NCBI RefSeq assembly: GCF_026625565.1
Contig: NZ_CP112998.1
Span: 1,366,501 to 1,430,500, forward strand
DNA length: 64,000 bases
DNA from: Dyadobacter pollutisoli
GTDB lineage: Bacteria; Bacteroidota; Bacteroidia; Cytophagales; Spirosomataceae
Direction of reading: 5' to 3'
Of the stretch, positions 15,146-23,754 are shown one piece after another (positions within the stretch are counted from its first letter, which is position 1; every line of letters begins with the position of its first letter). The translations under genes were made by a program, and so were the position numbers. The notes beneath the pieces are model-generated. The model was not told where the DNA came from. It saw only the letters and a program-made list of their open reading frames with translations, and made no database searches.

Positions 15146-15421
15146 CATTTTTACCGGCATGATCCAGCACGAAGAAGATGTTGTTTTTTAAGACCGGCAC
15201 GATGCGTCGAACAGGTTTAATGGTATGCTGATAACCTACATCGTTACGGGGATTGGATAGACGTGTGTTTGTTCAAATTCAACAGGGCCTAGGGGATAAC
15301 ACGTTGTATCCACGATCAGGAAACTGATGAATATCATTTGTCTTAGTGGACAAAGTCATCGGATTAGGGCTGCCAAACGAATAATTTGGTGGAAAAATAG
15401 CTCACCTTACTATTGCTGCAC
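15146..15421. other. Intergenic region before the Usp-BON-Usp group
   Basis: No gene or strong hairpin is seen in these 276 bases. GAATAATTTGGTGG near 15380-15393 is close to, but does not fully match, the Bacteroidota -7 box and is a candidate promoter for the downstream Usp gene. Confidence 0.3.
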
Positions 15422-16273
15422 ATGAAAACGATATTGGTACCCTGTGATTTTTCAATTGCTGCCCGGCAGGCCATCGAATTTGCGAAGGAGATTGCCTTGG
15501 CCAGTCAAGGCGAAGTGAAAGTGCTCCATGTAATTGAACCAGAGTACTTGTATGGCAACGGCATGGCCGGTCAACCCTATGTCTTTCATGATCCGGTATT
15601 GCCGATCAGCGCATTCATCCAAGAAGCTGAGCAGGAATTTGAAAGAATGAAGACAACATCAGCTGATACAACAGTGAACATCACCTTCCTGGTTGAACAA
15701 GGGCCTTTGACTGAAACGGTTATCAATGTGGCTGAGCGTGAGAATGTCGATCTGATCGTCATGTCCACGACCGGGGCGCAAGGCCTCAAAGCGTTTTTTA
15801 TCGGATCCCATTCGGAGAAGATCGTGCGACGCTCGCCGGTTCCCGTGTTTGTAACCCATCAAATGCAGCATGTAAAGGATGTTCAGGACATTATTTTTCC
15901 CACGTCCCTGGATTTAACGCAAAACGAGCTGCTAACAAAAGTGAAGAAACTGCAGGCATTTTTCGGGGCGATCTTACATGTACTTTACATCAATAATTTT
16001 CCAACCAGTTTGATCCGTGACGAAGAGGCGGAGGCCAGCCTTCAGGACTATGCCAGGTTTTTCAGCCTAACGCGTTATACGTTGAATGTGCGCAGGGGCG
16101 TAAACCTGGATGAAGGAATCATGAATTTTGCATCCAACGTACCCGGTTCAATTATCGCTATGTCGTCGCATGGATATAAGGGCTTTGAGCATCTTTTGAA
16201 AGGAAGTGTTGCGGAAGATGTGGTCAACCAGTCCAGCGAGCCTGTTTGGACTTATGTTGCCCCTGAGAAATGA
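15422..16273 (+). CDS. Universal stress protein, two UspA domains
   Basis: A 283-residue tandem Usp starting MKTILVPCDFSIAARQAI. A TTG three codons upstream could extend it, but the ATG fits the family. The first half ends STTGAQGLKAFFIGSHSEKI, where the first Gly of the ATP motif is Ser, so nucleotide binding is doubtful. The second half ends SSHGYKGFEHLLKGSVAEDV, again a near-match. Its stop overlaps the start of the BON gene by four bases (ATGA), so the two are translationally coupled. Confidence 0.85.
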   Translation: MKTILVPCDFSIAARQAIEFAKEIALASQGEVKVLHVIEPEYLYGNGMAGQPYVFHDPVLPISAFIQEAEQEFERMKTTSADTTVNITFLVEQGPLTETVINVAERENVDLIVMSTTGAQGLKAFFIGSHSEKIVRRSPVPVFVTHQMQHVKDVQDIIFPTSLDLTQNELLTKVKKLQAFFGAILHVLYINNFPTSLIRDEEAEASLQDYARFFSLTRYTLNVRRGVNLDEGIMNFASNVPGSIIAMSSHGYKGFEHLLKGSVAEDVVNQSSEPVWTYVAPEK

Positions 16274-16548
16274 TGATTTGTCATGCGACAGAAAATTTAT
16301 CTGATATGGACATGAAAACATCGATAAGTGATGCCGTGCTTATTAAGCATATCGTCAGCACCCTGCACCAGAGCTCTCATCTTCATCATGAAGACATACA
16401 CGTATTTGTCCATGAAGGCTGGGTCTCCCTGGAAGGAAAAGTAGATCGGGAGTCCGACAGACGACTTGTCCAGGAAAGTGTTGAAAATATCCTGGGCGTT
16501 TATGGCATAACTAACAACCTGACCTTTTCTCGATTTCATTCCAATTAA
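16270..16548 (+). CDS. BON domain protein
   Basis: A 92-residue single-domain protein with the BON pattern: helix (SDAVLIKHIVSTLHQ), strand (DIHVFVHEGWVSLEGKV), then a helix with RRLVQESVENILGVYGITN and a final strand (NLTFS). BON domains bind phospholipid or other hydrophobic surfaces, often in osmotic-shock proteins. No signal peptide is seen, so this one is probably cytosolic. An alternative start at MDMKTS would trim 12 residues. Its start overlaps the Usp stop and the next Usp begins 13 bases after it, forming a tight three-gene unit. Confidence 0.8.
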   Translation: MMICHATENLSDMDMKTSISDAVLIKHIVSTLHQSSHLHHEDIHVFVHEGWVSLEGKVDRESDRRLVQESVENILGVYGITNNLTFSRFHSN

Positions 16549-16561
16549 TGCTGACAGGAAT

Positions 16562-17371
16562 ATGCAAAAGATACTTGTGCCCTGCGATTTTTCCATGTCG
16601 GCATTACTGGGGCTTGAATTTGCGGTCGAATTAGCTCATGCAACCTCCGGGGCCATTATTGTTTTGTCTGTAACCAGTCAACCGCCAGAAGATGAGGGCC
16701 CACCCGTTTCCGAGCGTTATAGAGAAGACTTTGAAAATTTCGTCATCGGCGTCAGCCAGCCGGTTCACATTCAGCAACAGATTCGATTCGGAAGGCTGTT
16801 GCCAGCCGTCTCGGATGTAATCATTGAAGAGTCAGTAGATCTGATTGTGATGGGAACGCGTGGTTCCAGGGGCTGGGACAGTACATTCATAGGCTCAAAC
16901 GTTGAAAGAATCCTGAGGCGATCTCCCGTGCCAGTTTTTGCCGTCAATCAGAAATCGCATTTAGGGAATCTCAAAAACATCGTCCTTCCCTGTAATCTAA
17001 TTCTGGAAGATCACTTCGGAATGGTTCACCTTAAAAAACTTCAGACCTTGTTGAACGCAAGGCTCCATCTCCTAAGGGTAGATACTACTACTGATGGCAC
17101 AAACCATCAAGTTCTCGCACAAAAAGTCAGCGAGTATGCGTCATTTCATTCGCTTTCCAAATTTACCATCAACATCGTCACAGACACCGACGAGAGAGAT
17201 GGTATCCTTCGGTTTGCCAAAGAAATTGATGCGGATATGATTGCGATGACCACCCATGGGTCGAGAGATTTGGGGCATCTGTACACGTTTAGCGTGGCTG
17301 CCGATGTGGTCAATCATGCACATTTGCTTACGTGGACCTGCGCCCAGCAATCGGTGAGCCAGCTGTTATAA
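16562..17371 (+). CDS. Universal stress protein, two UspA domains
   Basis: A 269-residue tandem Usp starting MQKILVPCDFSMSALLGLEF. The first half ends GTRGSRGWDSTFIGSNVERI, which satisfies the G-2x-G-9x-G-S ATP-binding pattern, unlike its neighbour at 15422. The second half ends TTHGSRDLGHLYTFSVAADV, a weaker match. It is the last gene of the plus-strand stress run and converges on the minus-strand operon with a hairpin in between. Confidence 0.85.
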   Translation: MQKILVPCDFSMSALLGLEFAVELAHATSGAIIVLSVTSQPPEDEGPPVSERYREDFENFVIGVSQPVHIQQQIRFGRLLPAVSDVIIEESVDLIVMGTRGSRGWDSTFIGSNVERILRRSPVPVFAVNQKSHLGNLKNIVLPCNLILEDHFGMVHLKKLQTLLNARLHLLRVDTTTDGTNHQVLAQKVSEYASFHSLSKFTINIVTDTDERDGILRFAKEIDADMIAMTTHGSRDLGHLYTFSVAADVVNHAHLLTWTCAQQSVSQLL

Positions 17372-17376
17372 AAGTT

Positions 17377-17401
17377 CGGGCCGGGGTTCAATGCCGGCCC
17401 G
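17377..17401 (-). terminator. Hairpin between convergent Usp genes
   Basis: CGGGCCGG (17377-17384) and CCGGCCCG (17394-17401) pair perfectly with a 9-base loop. It begins right after the stop of the minus-strand Usp, and on that strand is followed by AACTTTTAT, so it suits an intrinsic terminator for the minus operon. It may also block read-through from the plus strand. Confidence 0.55.
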
Positions 17402-17405
17402 TGCA

Positions 17406-18242
17406 CTACATGTGGGCTATAAAAAGTGGGTTATCTAATTCTTCCATCAGTAGGTCTGCCATACTCCGGCGAAACCACCGCGACACCAGGTTTCGCTGGT
17501 AGGCGCCCAGTACGACCAGCGGCGTTTGATCACTTTCTTTTAAATACTTTATAATTTCTTGCTCAGGAATGCCGTGCACAATATGGTAGCTGGCATTTGG
17601 GAAGTGACGCCTAGAAAACTCCTTCATAAGGCGGTTATCCGGGACATGCAGGTTTTCATCCTGTGGTTTAACGGATAGTATCTCCACCGGAAGCATTTTC
17701 AAGAATGGTAGCAAATAACTGAACATCTTGATGGCAACCATGGAAGAAGGTTGTCCATCGTATAACAGTACGGTTTTATCAACAAGCTCAAACTGTTCCG
17801 GTACCACCAGCACCGGGCACTGGATATCGCCCAGCAAATCACGGAGAAAGCCGGTCGGCGGCATTTGCGGGAAAGGCGATAACGTTTCGGTTTTGCCAAT
17901 GATGAGCAGATCGGCGTAAACCGTTTCGTGCAATAATTCAGACAATGCAAAATTCCGGTCGTGATGGATATTAAATTCAATGTCGGCCTTTTGGCAAAGC
18001 GCAGTAAATTTCTCCACCGATTCTGCCCTTGATGCAAGGTCTTGCTCATTAAGCTTGCGGAGTTGCTGCTCCCAGGGTTCAAGCCGGGGCGCTAGTTCAT
18101 AAATGGAATAACTATGATAGCTGAAATCTTCCAAAAATACCCCGACCAGGTGGGACTGGGTTTCGCGGGCAATCTGAACGGCGAATTGTACCGTGCTTTC
18201 CGCATATTTGAGGCCGTCAATGGCGGCAATGATCTTTTTCAT
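17406..18242 (-). CDS. Universal stress protein, divergent (no ATP motif)
   Basis: A 278-residue Usp-like protein starting MKKIIAAIDGLKYAESTVQF. The fold is recognisable (first strand MKKIIAAIDG, LLIIGKTE and CPVLVVPEQF at the end of the first half). The region of the ATP motif, however, reads GKTETLSPFPQMPPTGFLRD, so nucleotide binding is unlikely. It is the last gene of the five-gene operon starting at 21600 and follows a close homologue by 11 bases. Both differ from the plus-strand Usps in length and motif, suggesting a distinct subfamily linked to CoA/acetate metabolism (inference). Confidence 0.8.
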   Translation of the reverse strand: MKKIIAAIDGLKYAESTVQFAVQIARETQSHLVGVFLEDFSYHSYSIYELAPRLEPWEQQLRKLNEQDLASRAESVEKFTALCQKADIEFNIHHDRNFALSELLHETVYADLLIIGKTETLSPFPQMPPTGFLRDLLGDIQCPVLVVPEQFELVDKTVLLYDGQPSSMVAIKMFSYLLPFLKMLPVEILSVKPQDENLHVPDNRLMKEFSRRHFPNASYHIVHGIPEQEIIKYLKESDQTPLVVLGAYQRNLVSRWFRRSMADLLMEELDNPLFIAHM

Positions 18243-18253
18243 CAGTTTCTGGT

Positions 18254-19093
18254 TTAATGGTGAGCAAAAAAGAATGGCAGGTCCAGGGTTTCCAGTAGCG
18301 AATTAGCTGTGCTTGGAGATAGCAGTTTTGAAAGTGTATTGCGACCATAAGAACCCATGATGACCAATGCCTTTTTTTTCTTATGCAAGTATTTGTAAAG
18401 TTCGGCGCTTGCTTTACCAGTCATGGTTTCAAAAACGGCACAGTTATAGTGCGCAGCCAGCCAGTGGGATAGCTTTTCTCTTTGTATTTCATTCCCATCT
18501 TTACCTTCATCTACATGCAGCATCGTGATTTTTAACTCGTCGGTTTCCGGGAAAAGATAGCTGAACTGTTTGACAGCAAAGGCCGATGAGCGGCTTTCGT
18601 CATAGGCCAGCACGATCTGGTCAATGTCAGTAAATGTGATCGGGGCTACCATCACAGGGCATTCGGCAGCAGCAATAATATCCTGCACAAAATCCGAAGG
18701 GGACTGGCCCATTTTTTCATCCGGGCAAGTATCCCTGGCGATTACCAGCAGATCTGCGAACCTGCTGTCGGCAATGAGTCCCTCCAGCGGATAGCCCAGA
18801 TCCGGGTTTATGCTGTGGCGCACCCCCCTGTCTTCACAGATTTTCGCGAATGTCTCCATGTAGATGGCACGCATTTCTTCATGCTGCCCGTAACCAGGCA
18901 GGTCACCGGCAATGATCGTCTCCACATAAGGCTGGCCGAAAACCGTTTTTAATGCGGGCGATTTATCTGCCAGATGCTTTTCTACAAAAACGGCGGTAAG
19001 TCTGGATTGTGTCAGTTGCGCCAGGTAGCACCCAAACTGCATACACGGAATGCTGGGTTTTTCCGGATTGATTGCTAAAAGAATATTTTTCAT
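18254..19093 (-). CDS. Universal stress protein, divergent (no ATP motif)
   Basis: A 279-residue Usp-like protein starting MKNILLAINPEKPSIPCMQF. Like its downstream neighbour it has LLVIARDTCPDEKMGQSPSD at the position of the ATP loop, then ECPVMVAP. The C-terminal half ends KKALVIMGSYGRNTLSKLL, closer to the usual Usp loop. It sits between the C-x-D-H lipoprotein (28 bases upstream) and the other divergent Usp (11 bases downstream). Confidence 0.8.
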   Translation of the reverse strand: MKNILLAINPEKPSIPCMQFGCYLAQLTQSRLTAVFVEKHLADKSPALKTVFGQPYVETIIAGDLPGYGQHEEMRAIYMETFAKICEDRGVRHSINPDLGYPLEGLIADSRFADLLVIARDTCPDEKMGQSPSDFVQDIIAAAECPVMVAPITFTDIDQIVLAYDESRSSAFAVKQFSYLFPETDELKITMLHVDEGKDGNEIQREKLSHWLAAHYNCAVFETMTGKASAELYKYLHKKKKALVIMGSYGRNTLSKLLSPSTANSLLETLDLPFFFAHH

Positions 19094-19121
19094 TATTGTT
19101 TCGATTTGGATGGCCTTGTGG

Positions 19122-19523
19122 TTAAATCGTTAAACTGATCCGGTTGCCATAGATGACCGATCCATCGTCAAGGATCGCATAAGCCCGGTAGTAAAAAAAT
19201 GTTTTTCCATTGATAAAATCCTTTGTATAGCCAAACTGGTTGATTCCCAGCATGAACGCAGTGTCGAACTTTATTTTGCTATCATCAACGGTTGGGTCAA
19301 GGTTGTGATTGCCGACACCCCGGAAGTAGGCTGTATAAACAATTCCGTATTCGTTCACAGGCTTTTTGCCTTGATCATCAACCCGGATTTTAAAAATCGT
19401 GGTTGTATCAACATGCTCGAAAGGCAGGGTTTTAAATGATAGTTCGCTAGCAGGGATGACATGATCATTGCATGAAAATGCCAGTAATATCATCGACAGG
19501 ACAGCAATGGTTAAAGTTTTCAT
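19122..19523 (-). CDS. Lipoprotein with C-x-D-H-x-I-P motif, fibronectin-like fold
   Basis: From the ATG at 19523 (a TTG eight codons earlier is less likely) the protein has 133 residues. MKTLTIAVLSMILLAFSC is a standard lipoprotein signal, followed by NDHVIPASE. The body ends with FFYYRAYAILDDGSVIYGN, the strand pattern typical of fibronectin-III-like domains in Bacteroidota lipoproteins. It shares the residues after the lipidated Cys with the proteins at 749-1438 and 613-720. Its place between a CoA-transferase and two cytosolic Usps is odd for an envelope protein. Function unknown. Confidence 0.7.
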   Translation of the reverse strand: MKTLTIAVLSMILLAFSCNDHVIPASELSFKTLPFEHVDTTTIFKIRVDDQGKKPVNEYGIVYTAYFRGVGNHNLDPTVDDSKIKFDTAFMLGINQFGYTKDFINGKTFFYYRAYAILDDGSVIYGNRISLTI

Positions 19524-19547
19524 ATTATTTGGTTTGTGAGAATTCAA

Positions 19548-21080
19548 TTAAGACTGATCCAGAGAAGATTCATGAAGGCTGTGATGCCGTTTCATCGACC
19601 CGTTCAGTCGCAGATTCTTATAGCAGTCGAAGGCTTTTTCAATAACATGGGGCGTCTGGCCACCTCGTTGACAGGCTTCTTTGAAATATTCCTCCAACAT
19701 GCCTCGGTATTCAGGGTGGACACAGTTTTGGAGGATGGTCTTGGCTTTTTGCCGCGGCGCCAGGCCACGCAGATCTGCTAACCCCTGCTCAGTTACCAAA
19801 ATATCGACATCGTGCTCGGAGTGGTCCACGTGAGAGACCATCGGGACAACCCGCGATATGGTATTTCCCTTGCAGGTCGACTCGGTCACAAAAATGCTCA
19901 GGTAGCTGTTCTGGGCGAAGTCAGCCGACCCGCCAATCCCGTTCATGATATCTGTGCCCGAGATATGGGAGGAATTAACGTTACCATAAATATCACATTC
20001 CAATGCTGTGTTGATCGCTATGACGCCCAGCCTGCTGATGACCTCAGCAGAGTTGGTTATATCCTGGGGACGCAGCAGGATTTTGTCTTTGTAACTTCCC
20101 CAATTATCAAAAATCCGCTCGTAACAGGATTGGGAAACGGTGATCGAAGAGCCCGATGCGAAATCAAGTTTGCCAGCGTCGAAAAGATCGAACGTACTGT
20201 CCTGCAAAACTTCTGAATAGATGGTCAAATGCCCGAAATCGCTTTCGGCGAAGCCTTGCAAAACTGCATTGGCGACTTTTCCGATACCCGCCTGAAGGGG
20301 CAGAAGAGCATTGGTTAAACGTCCGGCGCGCACTTCATTTTTAAGAAAATCCAGAATGTAGGAGGCTATTTTTTGTGTTGTTTTATCCGGAGCAAGAATA
20401 TCGGCCGGGCTGTCCTTTTTATCGGTAAACACAATACCAATTATTTTTTCTGGGTCGCAGGGAATGCTGTCGCGACCGACGCGTTGCCCGGCCGAGATGA
20501 TGGGTATGATCGCCTTGTCGGGATATTTTCCGGTGAGCAAAATATCGTGAATGCCCTCGATGTCAGCAGGGACAGAAACGTTGATTTCTACAATGATCTG
20601 CTTGGCCAGCGCCGCAAATACAGCAGAATTGCCCACCGAGGTGGTCGGTATAATACTGCCGTCCTCTTTGATGGATGATGCTTCAAGGACCGCTATGTCG
20701 ATCTCACCAAAAATACCGGTTTTTAGGTGCATGGCCGTTTCCCCCAGGTTTTCATCAATATACATCAGCTGCCCTTCATTGATCAGGGTCCTCATGACGG
20801 GGTCCGCCTGGAAGGGTAAGCGCAGGGATACGGCTCCGGCAGTGCCCAGTCGCGCATCAGTGTGCTGGCCGAGTGAGGCACCGGTGATCAGTGTAATTTT
20901 TATGGGATCAAACTCTGCCCTTTCGGCGAAGGCCAAAAGTACAGCCTTGCTGTCGCCGGACTTGGTAAAGCCGCTGGAGGCGACCACCATACCATTCTCA
21001 ATAAATGAAGCGGCACGGTTTGCTTGCATGATCTTTTCGATCAGCGACACATTTCCGATCCGTGATAAGTCTTCTTTCAT
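19548..21080 (-). CDS. Succinyl-CoA:acetate CoA-transferase / acetyl-CoA hydrolase family
   Basis: A 510-residue class I CoA-transferase. Motifs include SGFTKSGDSKAVL near the N-terminus, NALLPLQAGIGKVANAVL (257-274), TIYSEVLQD with the probable catalytic Glu290, the GGSADF loop near residue 390, and LVTEQGLADLRGL. These match AarC/Ach1 enzymes, which move CoA from succinyl-CoA to acetate, or hydrolyse acetyl-CoA in some members. It could recapture acetate made by the phosphoketolase/AckA route. It follows a small membrane protein by 4 bases and precedes a lipoprotein and two Usps in one operon. Confidence 0.9.
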   Translation of the reverse strand: MKEDLSRIGNVSLIEKIMQANRAASFIENGMVVASSGFTKSGDSKAVLLAFAERAEFDPIKITLITGASLGQHTDARLGTAGAVSLRLPFQADPVMRTLINEGQLMYIDENLGETAMHLKTGIFGEIDIAVLEASSIKEDGSIIPTTSVGNSAVFAALAKQIIVEINVSVPADIEGIHDILLTGKYPDKAIIPIISAGQRVGRDSIPCDPEKIIGIVFTDKKDSPADILAPDKTTQKIASYILDFLKNEVRAGRLTNALLPLQAGIGKVANAVLQGFAESDFGHLTIYSEVLQDSTFDLFDAGKLDFASGSSITVSQSCYERIFDNWGSYKDKILLRPQDITNSAEVISRLGVIAINTALECDIYGNVNSSHISGTDIMNGIGGSADFAQNSYLSIFVTESTCKGNTISRVVPMVSHVDHSEHDVDILVTEQGLADLRGLAPRQKAKTILQNCVHPEYRGMLEEYFKEACQRGGQTPHVIEKAFDCYKNLRLNGSMKRHHSLHESSLDQS

Positions 21081-21084
21081 GATT

Positions 21085-21600
21085 TTATTTTAAGGCGTGA
21101 GCAACGATCCGTACCAGTTTGGACGGTCTTTTCTTGGATGGCGCCGAAACCTGGTTTTTTTGTAAAATAAATAGGGCGACTGCCATCAACAGGGTTGCCG
21201 GGAAGGCAGCATATAGTCCCAGCGGGGTGATGCTGATCCCGAACAAGATCCCCGCCCAGCATCCGGCGATCAGGACCTTGCCTTTCAATAACATGGCCGC
21301 TGCGATCAGTAGCTGGCCAAGCGCGATGACCAGGATCATCGGGGTGATAATGGCTTCAAATGCACCCAGGATAAATTGTTTGTAGAGCGGGACAGCCGTC
21401 TCGGCATAATCCTGATAAGCCCAGGGCGAGTCAATGGCGATATAAGTATTTACGGCGGCAGCCCCGATAAAAATCAGAAAAAAGGCTGCTCTGGTGAAGT
21501 CAGGATGCTTGTCGGCGGTCCAGATTAAGGTGAGCGCAACCAAGTTGCTGGCTGCATAAGCACTCCAAAAGGTAAGTGGGGAAATCCCGTATGTTTCCAT
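21085..21600 (-). CDS. Hypothetical membrane protein (4-5 helices)
   Basis: A 171-residue integral membrane protein. Hydrophobic segments lie around residues 10-28 (FWSAYAASNLVALTLIW), 37-56, 83-110 and 115-146, with a basic C-terminal tail (SKKRPSK). It lacks the NPAPLG motif of the AcpA/YaaH acetate transporters. Being the first gene of the operon, 4 bases before the CoA-transferase, it may move or sense a C2/C4 acid, but this is only inferred from context. No family recognised. Confidence 0.7.
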   Translation of the reverse strand: METYGISPLTFWSAYAASNLVALTLIWTADKHPDFTRAAFFLIFIGAAAVNTYIAIDSPWAYQDYAETAVPLYKQFILGAFEAIITPMILVIALGQLLIAAAMLLKGKVLIAGCWAGILFGISITPLGLYAAFPATLLMAVALFILQKNQVSAPSKKRPSKLVRIVAHALK

Positions 21601-21891
21601 GTTTATCAGGTGAAAGTGACCGGCTTATTAATAAATGCGTTGTAGATGTAGTGGTAATAGATTAAATAGGCTAGCAGTTAAGTGAATAGCAGTGCAAAGG
21701 GGTGCATGGTTGACCATCGATTTGTAGATCAAAGTAACCGTATGCCTGGCTGGGATAAGCTGATGATCAATAGCTGTTAATATGATTTGTGTCAGTTTTA
21801 TCGACACGCCAGAAGGCAGCCCGCATTGTAGCATGGAGTCCTTAAATTTATTTGGTTCTTTAATTGAAGAACTAAGTTTTGAGTTGTATGT
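21601..21891. promoter_or_regulatory. Divergent promoter region, CoA-transferase operon / GbsR
   Basis: About 290 bases with no gene supported on either strand. TATGTTTG at 21887-21894 matches TAnnTTTG on the plus strand. If it is used, the GbsR gene must start downstream of the TTG at 21892. No matching -33 box was seen at the usual distance. Confidence 0.3.
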
Positions 21892-22383
21892 TTGTATCAG
21901 ACGAAACGAATAGATACCTTGGAAGAGCATCGGGACAGGATTGAAACACATGGCGTGGTCATGGAACATATGGGATTAACCCCGGTAGCATCAAGGGTCT
22001 TTGTTTATCTGCTCTTATGCGGCGGGCAAGGAGCATTATTTGAGGACTTAGTCGGCTATTTCAAGGTGAGTAAAAGTGCCGTGTCCAATGCTCTGAAGAT
22101 GCTTACGACCTCAGGGATGGTAGGATCGAAGACCATTGGAGGGCAGAGGCGCCGGTTTTTCTATGTGCAGATGCGCAGTTTGTTCAACGAAAAAGAAATG
22201 ACCGAGCGATATAAGCAGTTTTTTACAATCCTGGACGATGTGCGCGTGGCGAGGAACATTAAAGACAAATTCGATCAGGAGCTCGATGACGTTGCGGTGC
22301 TTTACAAAATGCTTTTGGTGGAATTTCCTATTATTCTCGATCGCTGGAAACGGACAATTGCTTTGCAGGCGAACGGGATTTAG
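21892..22383 (+). CDS. GbsR/MarR-type winged-helix regulator
   Basis: A protein of up to 163 residues with the GbsR-type winged helix: MGLTPVASRVFVYLLLCGG, EDLVGYFKVSKSAVSNALKML (recognition helix) and TSGMVGSKTIGGQRRRFF (wing), then a helical C-terminus for dimerisation. The start is uncertain: TTG at 21892, TTG near 21919 or ATG at 21961 are all in frame, and the possible promoter at 21887 favours one of the later ones. It precedes a four-gene efflux set by 53 bases and most likely controls it. Confidence 0.8.
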   Translation: MYQTKRIDTLEEHRDRIETHGVVMEHMGLTPVASRVFVYLLLCGGQGALFEDLVGYFKVSKSAVSNALKMLTTSGMVGSKTIGGQRRRFFYVQMRSLFNEKEMTERYKQFFTILDDVRVARNIKDKFDQELDDVAVLYKMLLVEFPIILDRWKRTIALQANGI

Positions 22384-22436
22384 TCGATTTATCCAGTTGG
22401 TTCTTTTAGTTATGAACAATAATGACTTACTAAGAA

Positions 22437-23750
22437 ATGGCCAGGCTTCTTATCATCTTCCTTTGTACGGGTTTTTGTCAATTGAAAATAGCCGCTTCTG
22501 CGCAAAGCTGGAGCCTTGAAAAGTGTTTGAACTATGCCAGGGAGCATAATCCAGAGTTACAGGTGAGCAGAAGCAAACTTTCAGGGGCAGCAATTGATCA
22601 CAAGTCGGCCACAGCACGTCTGATTCCCAAGATTGTTGGGAACGGGGCTTTGGATCATTACTGGAAAATCCCGGTTCAGGTTTTTCCTGGTCAGCTGGTG
22701 GGCCAGCCCGAAGGTACTTTTGTACCTGTGCGTCTGGGAACGCCCTGGATGGGAAACATTGGCTTGGAAGCAGACCTGAATTTGATCGATGTTGAAGCCT
22801 GGAAACAAATCAGGCTCGCAGCTTTGGATCAACAGCTTTTGGAAAGCGATGGGAAGTCAGCGGTAAACCAGGTCGTCAGAAACGTCCATATGGCATACTT
22901 ATCCGCTCAGCTTGGCGCGCTTGACATCGCCGGGGCATCGGAGCAATATTCACTATATGAGCAGGGCCACCGGCTGCTCCGTCTGCAATTTGAAAAAGGT
23001 TTGACCGATAAAATATCCTTGAACCAATCTGAGATTATTTTAAGAAACCTGAAAACCAATATTGTTAAAACCCAAACTGACTTTGCATGTGCGCTTTTGG
23101 ACCTGAAATTTTGGATGGGTTACCCCATGGAGGATTCTATTGGCATAGACCAAAGTTTCAACGAAGTTTTAATGACACAGAAGTTGGAAAATTTCAATGA
23201 AGAACGCTTACCGGATCACCAGACCTATTTGTTGAGGACAGAAATACACAGACGGCAATATGCTTTGGCCAGGGCAGTCTGGTACCCTAAGGTTTCGCTG
23301 CGTTCCGGATACAGCCGATTAGGTTTTGGCCAGAATCTCGATTTTATCGGTAGTTCCAAGTGGTTTTCATCCGGGTTTGTGGGCCTTAAAGTGGCAGTGC
23401 CGATATTGGATTTGGAAAAAATGGTCTATGAGCCCAAACGGCAAAAGGGCCTGATACGCACCGCGGATCTTGAACATGAACAGTTTCTGCAGCAGCAAAA
23501 GCAAATTTGGTTAAGGGGACAAAAGTTAATGAGCCAAGCTCTCCGGACGATCAGCGAGCAGGAGCAAAACCTGCTGCTTTCCTCTGAAAACGAATTGTTA
23601 TCCCGTAAAAAACTTGAAAAAGGGATTATCAACTTCATTGAGCTCCGCCAGCTTCAGGAAGAACTTAGCCTGGCAAGGCGGCAGCTTACCGACGCTAAAC
23701 GCGAGTACCTCAAACATTACCTGACCCTTCACTATTTGCAAAACAATTGA
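22437..23750 (+). CDS. TolC family outer membrane efflux protein
   Basis: A 437-residue protein with a signal peptide (MARLLIIFLCTGF..., cleaved near SAQSWSL). It has the TolC start pattern SLEKCLNYAREHNPELQVSRSK and the internally repeated coiled-coil architecture, ending in QLQEELSLARRQLTDAKREY. It forms the outer membrane channel of a tripartite exporter. The adaptor gene begins 4 bases after its stop, and permease and ATPase genes follow. Confidence 0.88.
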   Translation: MARLLIIFLCTGFCQLKIAASAQSWSLEKCLNYAREHNPELQVSRSKLSGAAIDHKSATARLIPKIVGNGALDHYWKIPVQVFPGQLVGQPEGTFVPVRLGTPWMGNIGLEADLNLIDVEAWKQIRLAALDQQLLESDGKSAVNQVVRNVHMAYLSAQLGALDIAGASEQYSLYEQGHRLLRLQFEKGLTDKISLNQSEIILRNLKTNIVKTQTDFACALLDLKFWMGYPMEDSIGIDQSFNEVLMTQKLENFNEERLPDHQTYLLRTEIHRRQYALARAVWYPKVSLRSGYSRLGFGQNLDFIGSSKWFSSGFVGLKVAVPILDLEKMVYEPKRQKGLIRTADLEHEQFLQQQKQIWLRGQKLMSQALRTISEQEQNLLLSSENELLSRKKLEKGIINFIELRQLQEELSLARRQLTDAKREYLKHYLTLHYLQNN

Positions 23751-23754
23751 GGAT

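Noticed and set aside
15270..15300. tRNA-like GTTCAAATTC stretch
   Set aside because: No acceptor stem or cloverleaf can be drawn around it; no tRNA gene is supported in the window.
21628..21969. 113-codon minus-strand ORF upstream of the CoA-transferase operon
   Set aside because: It overlaps the GbsR coding start and the intergenic region, with no coding signature.
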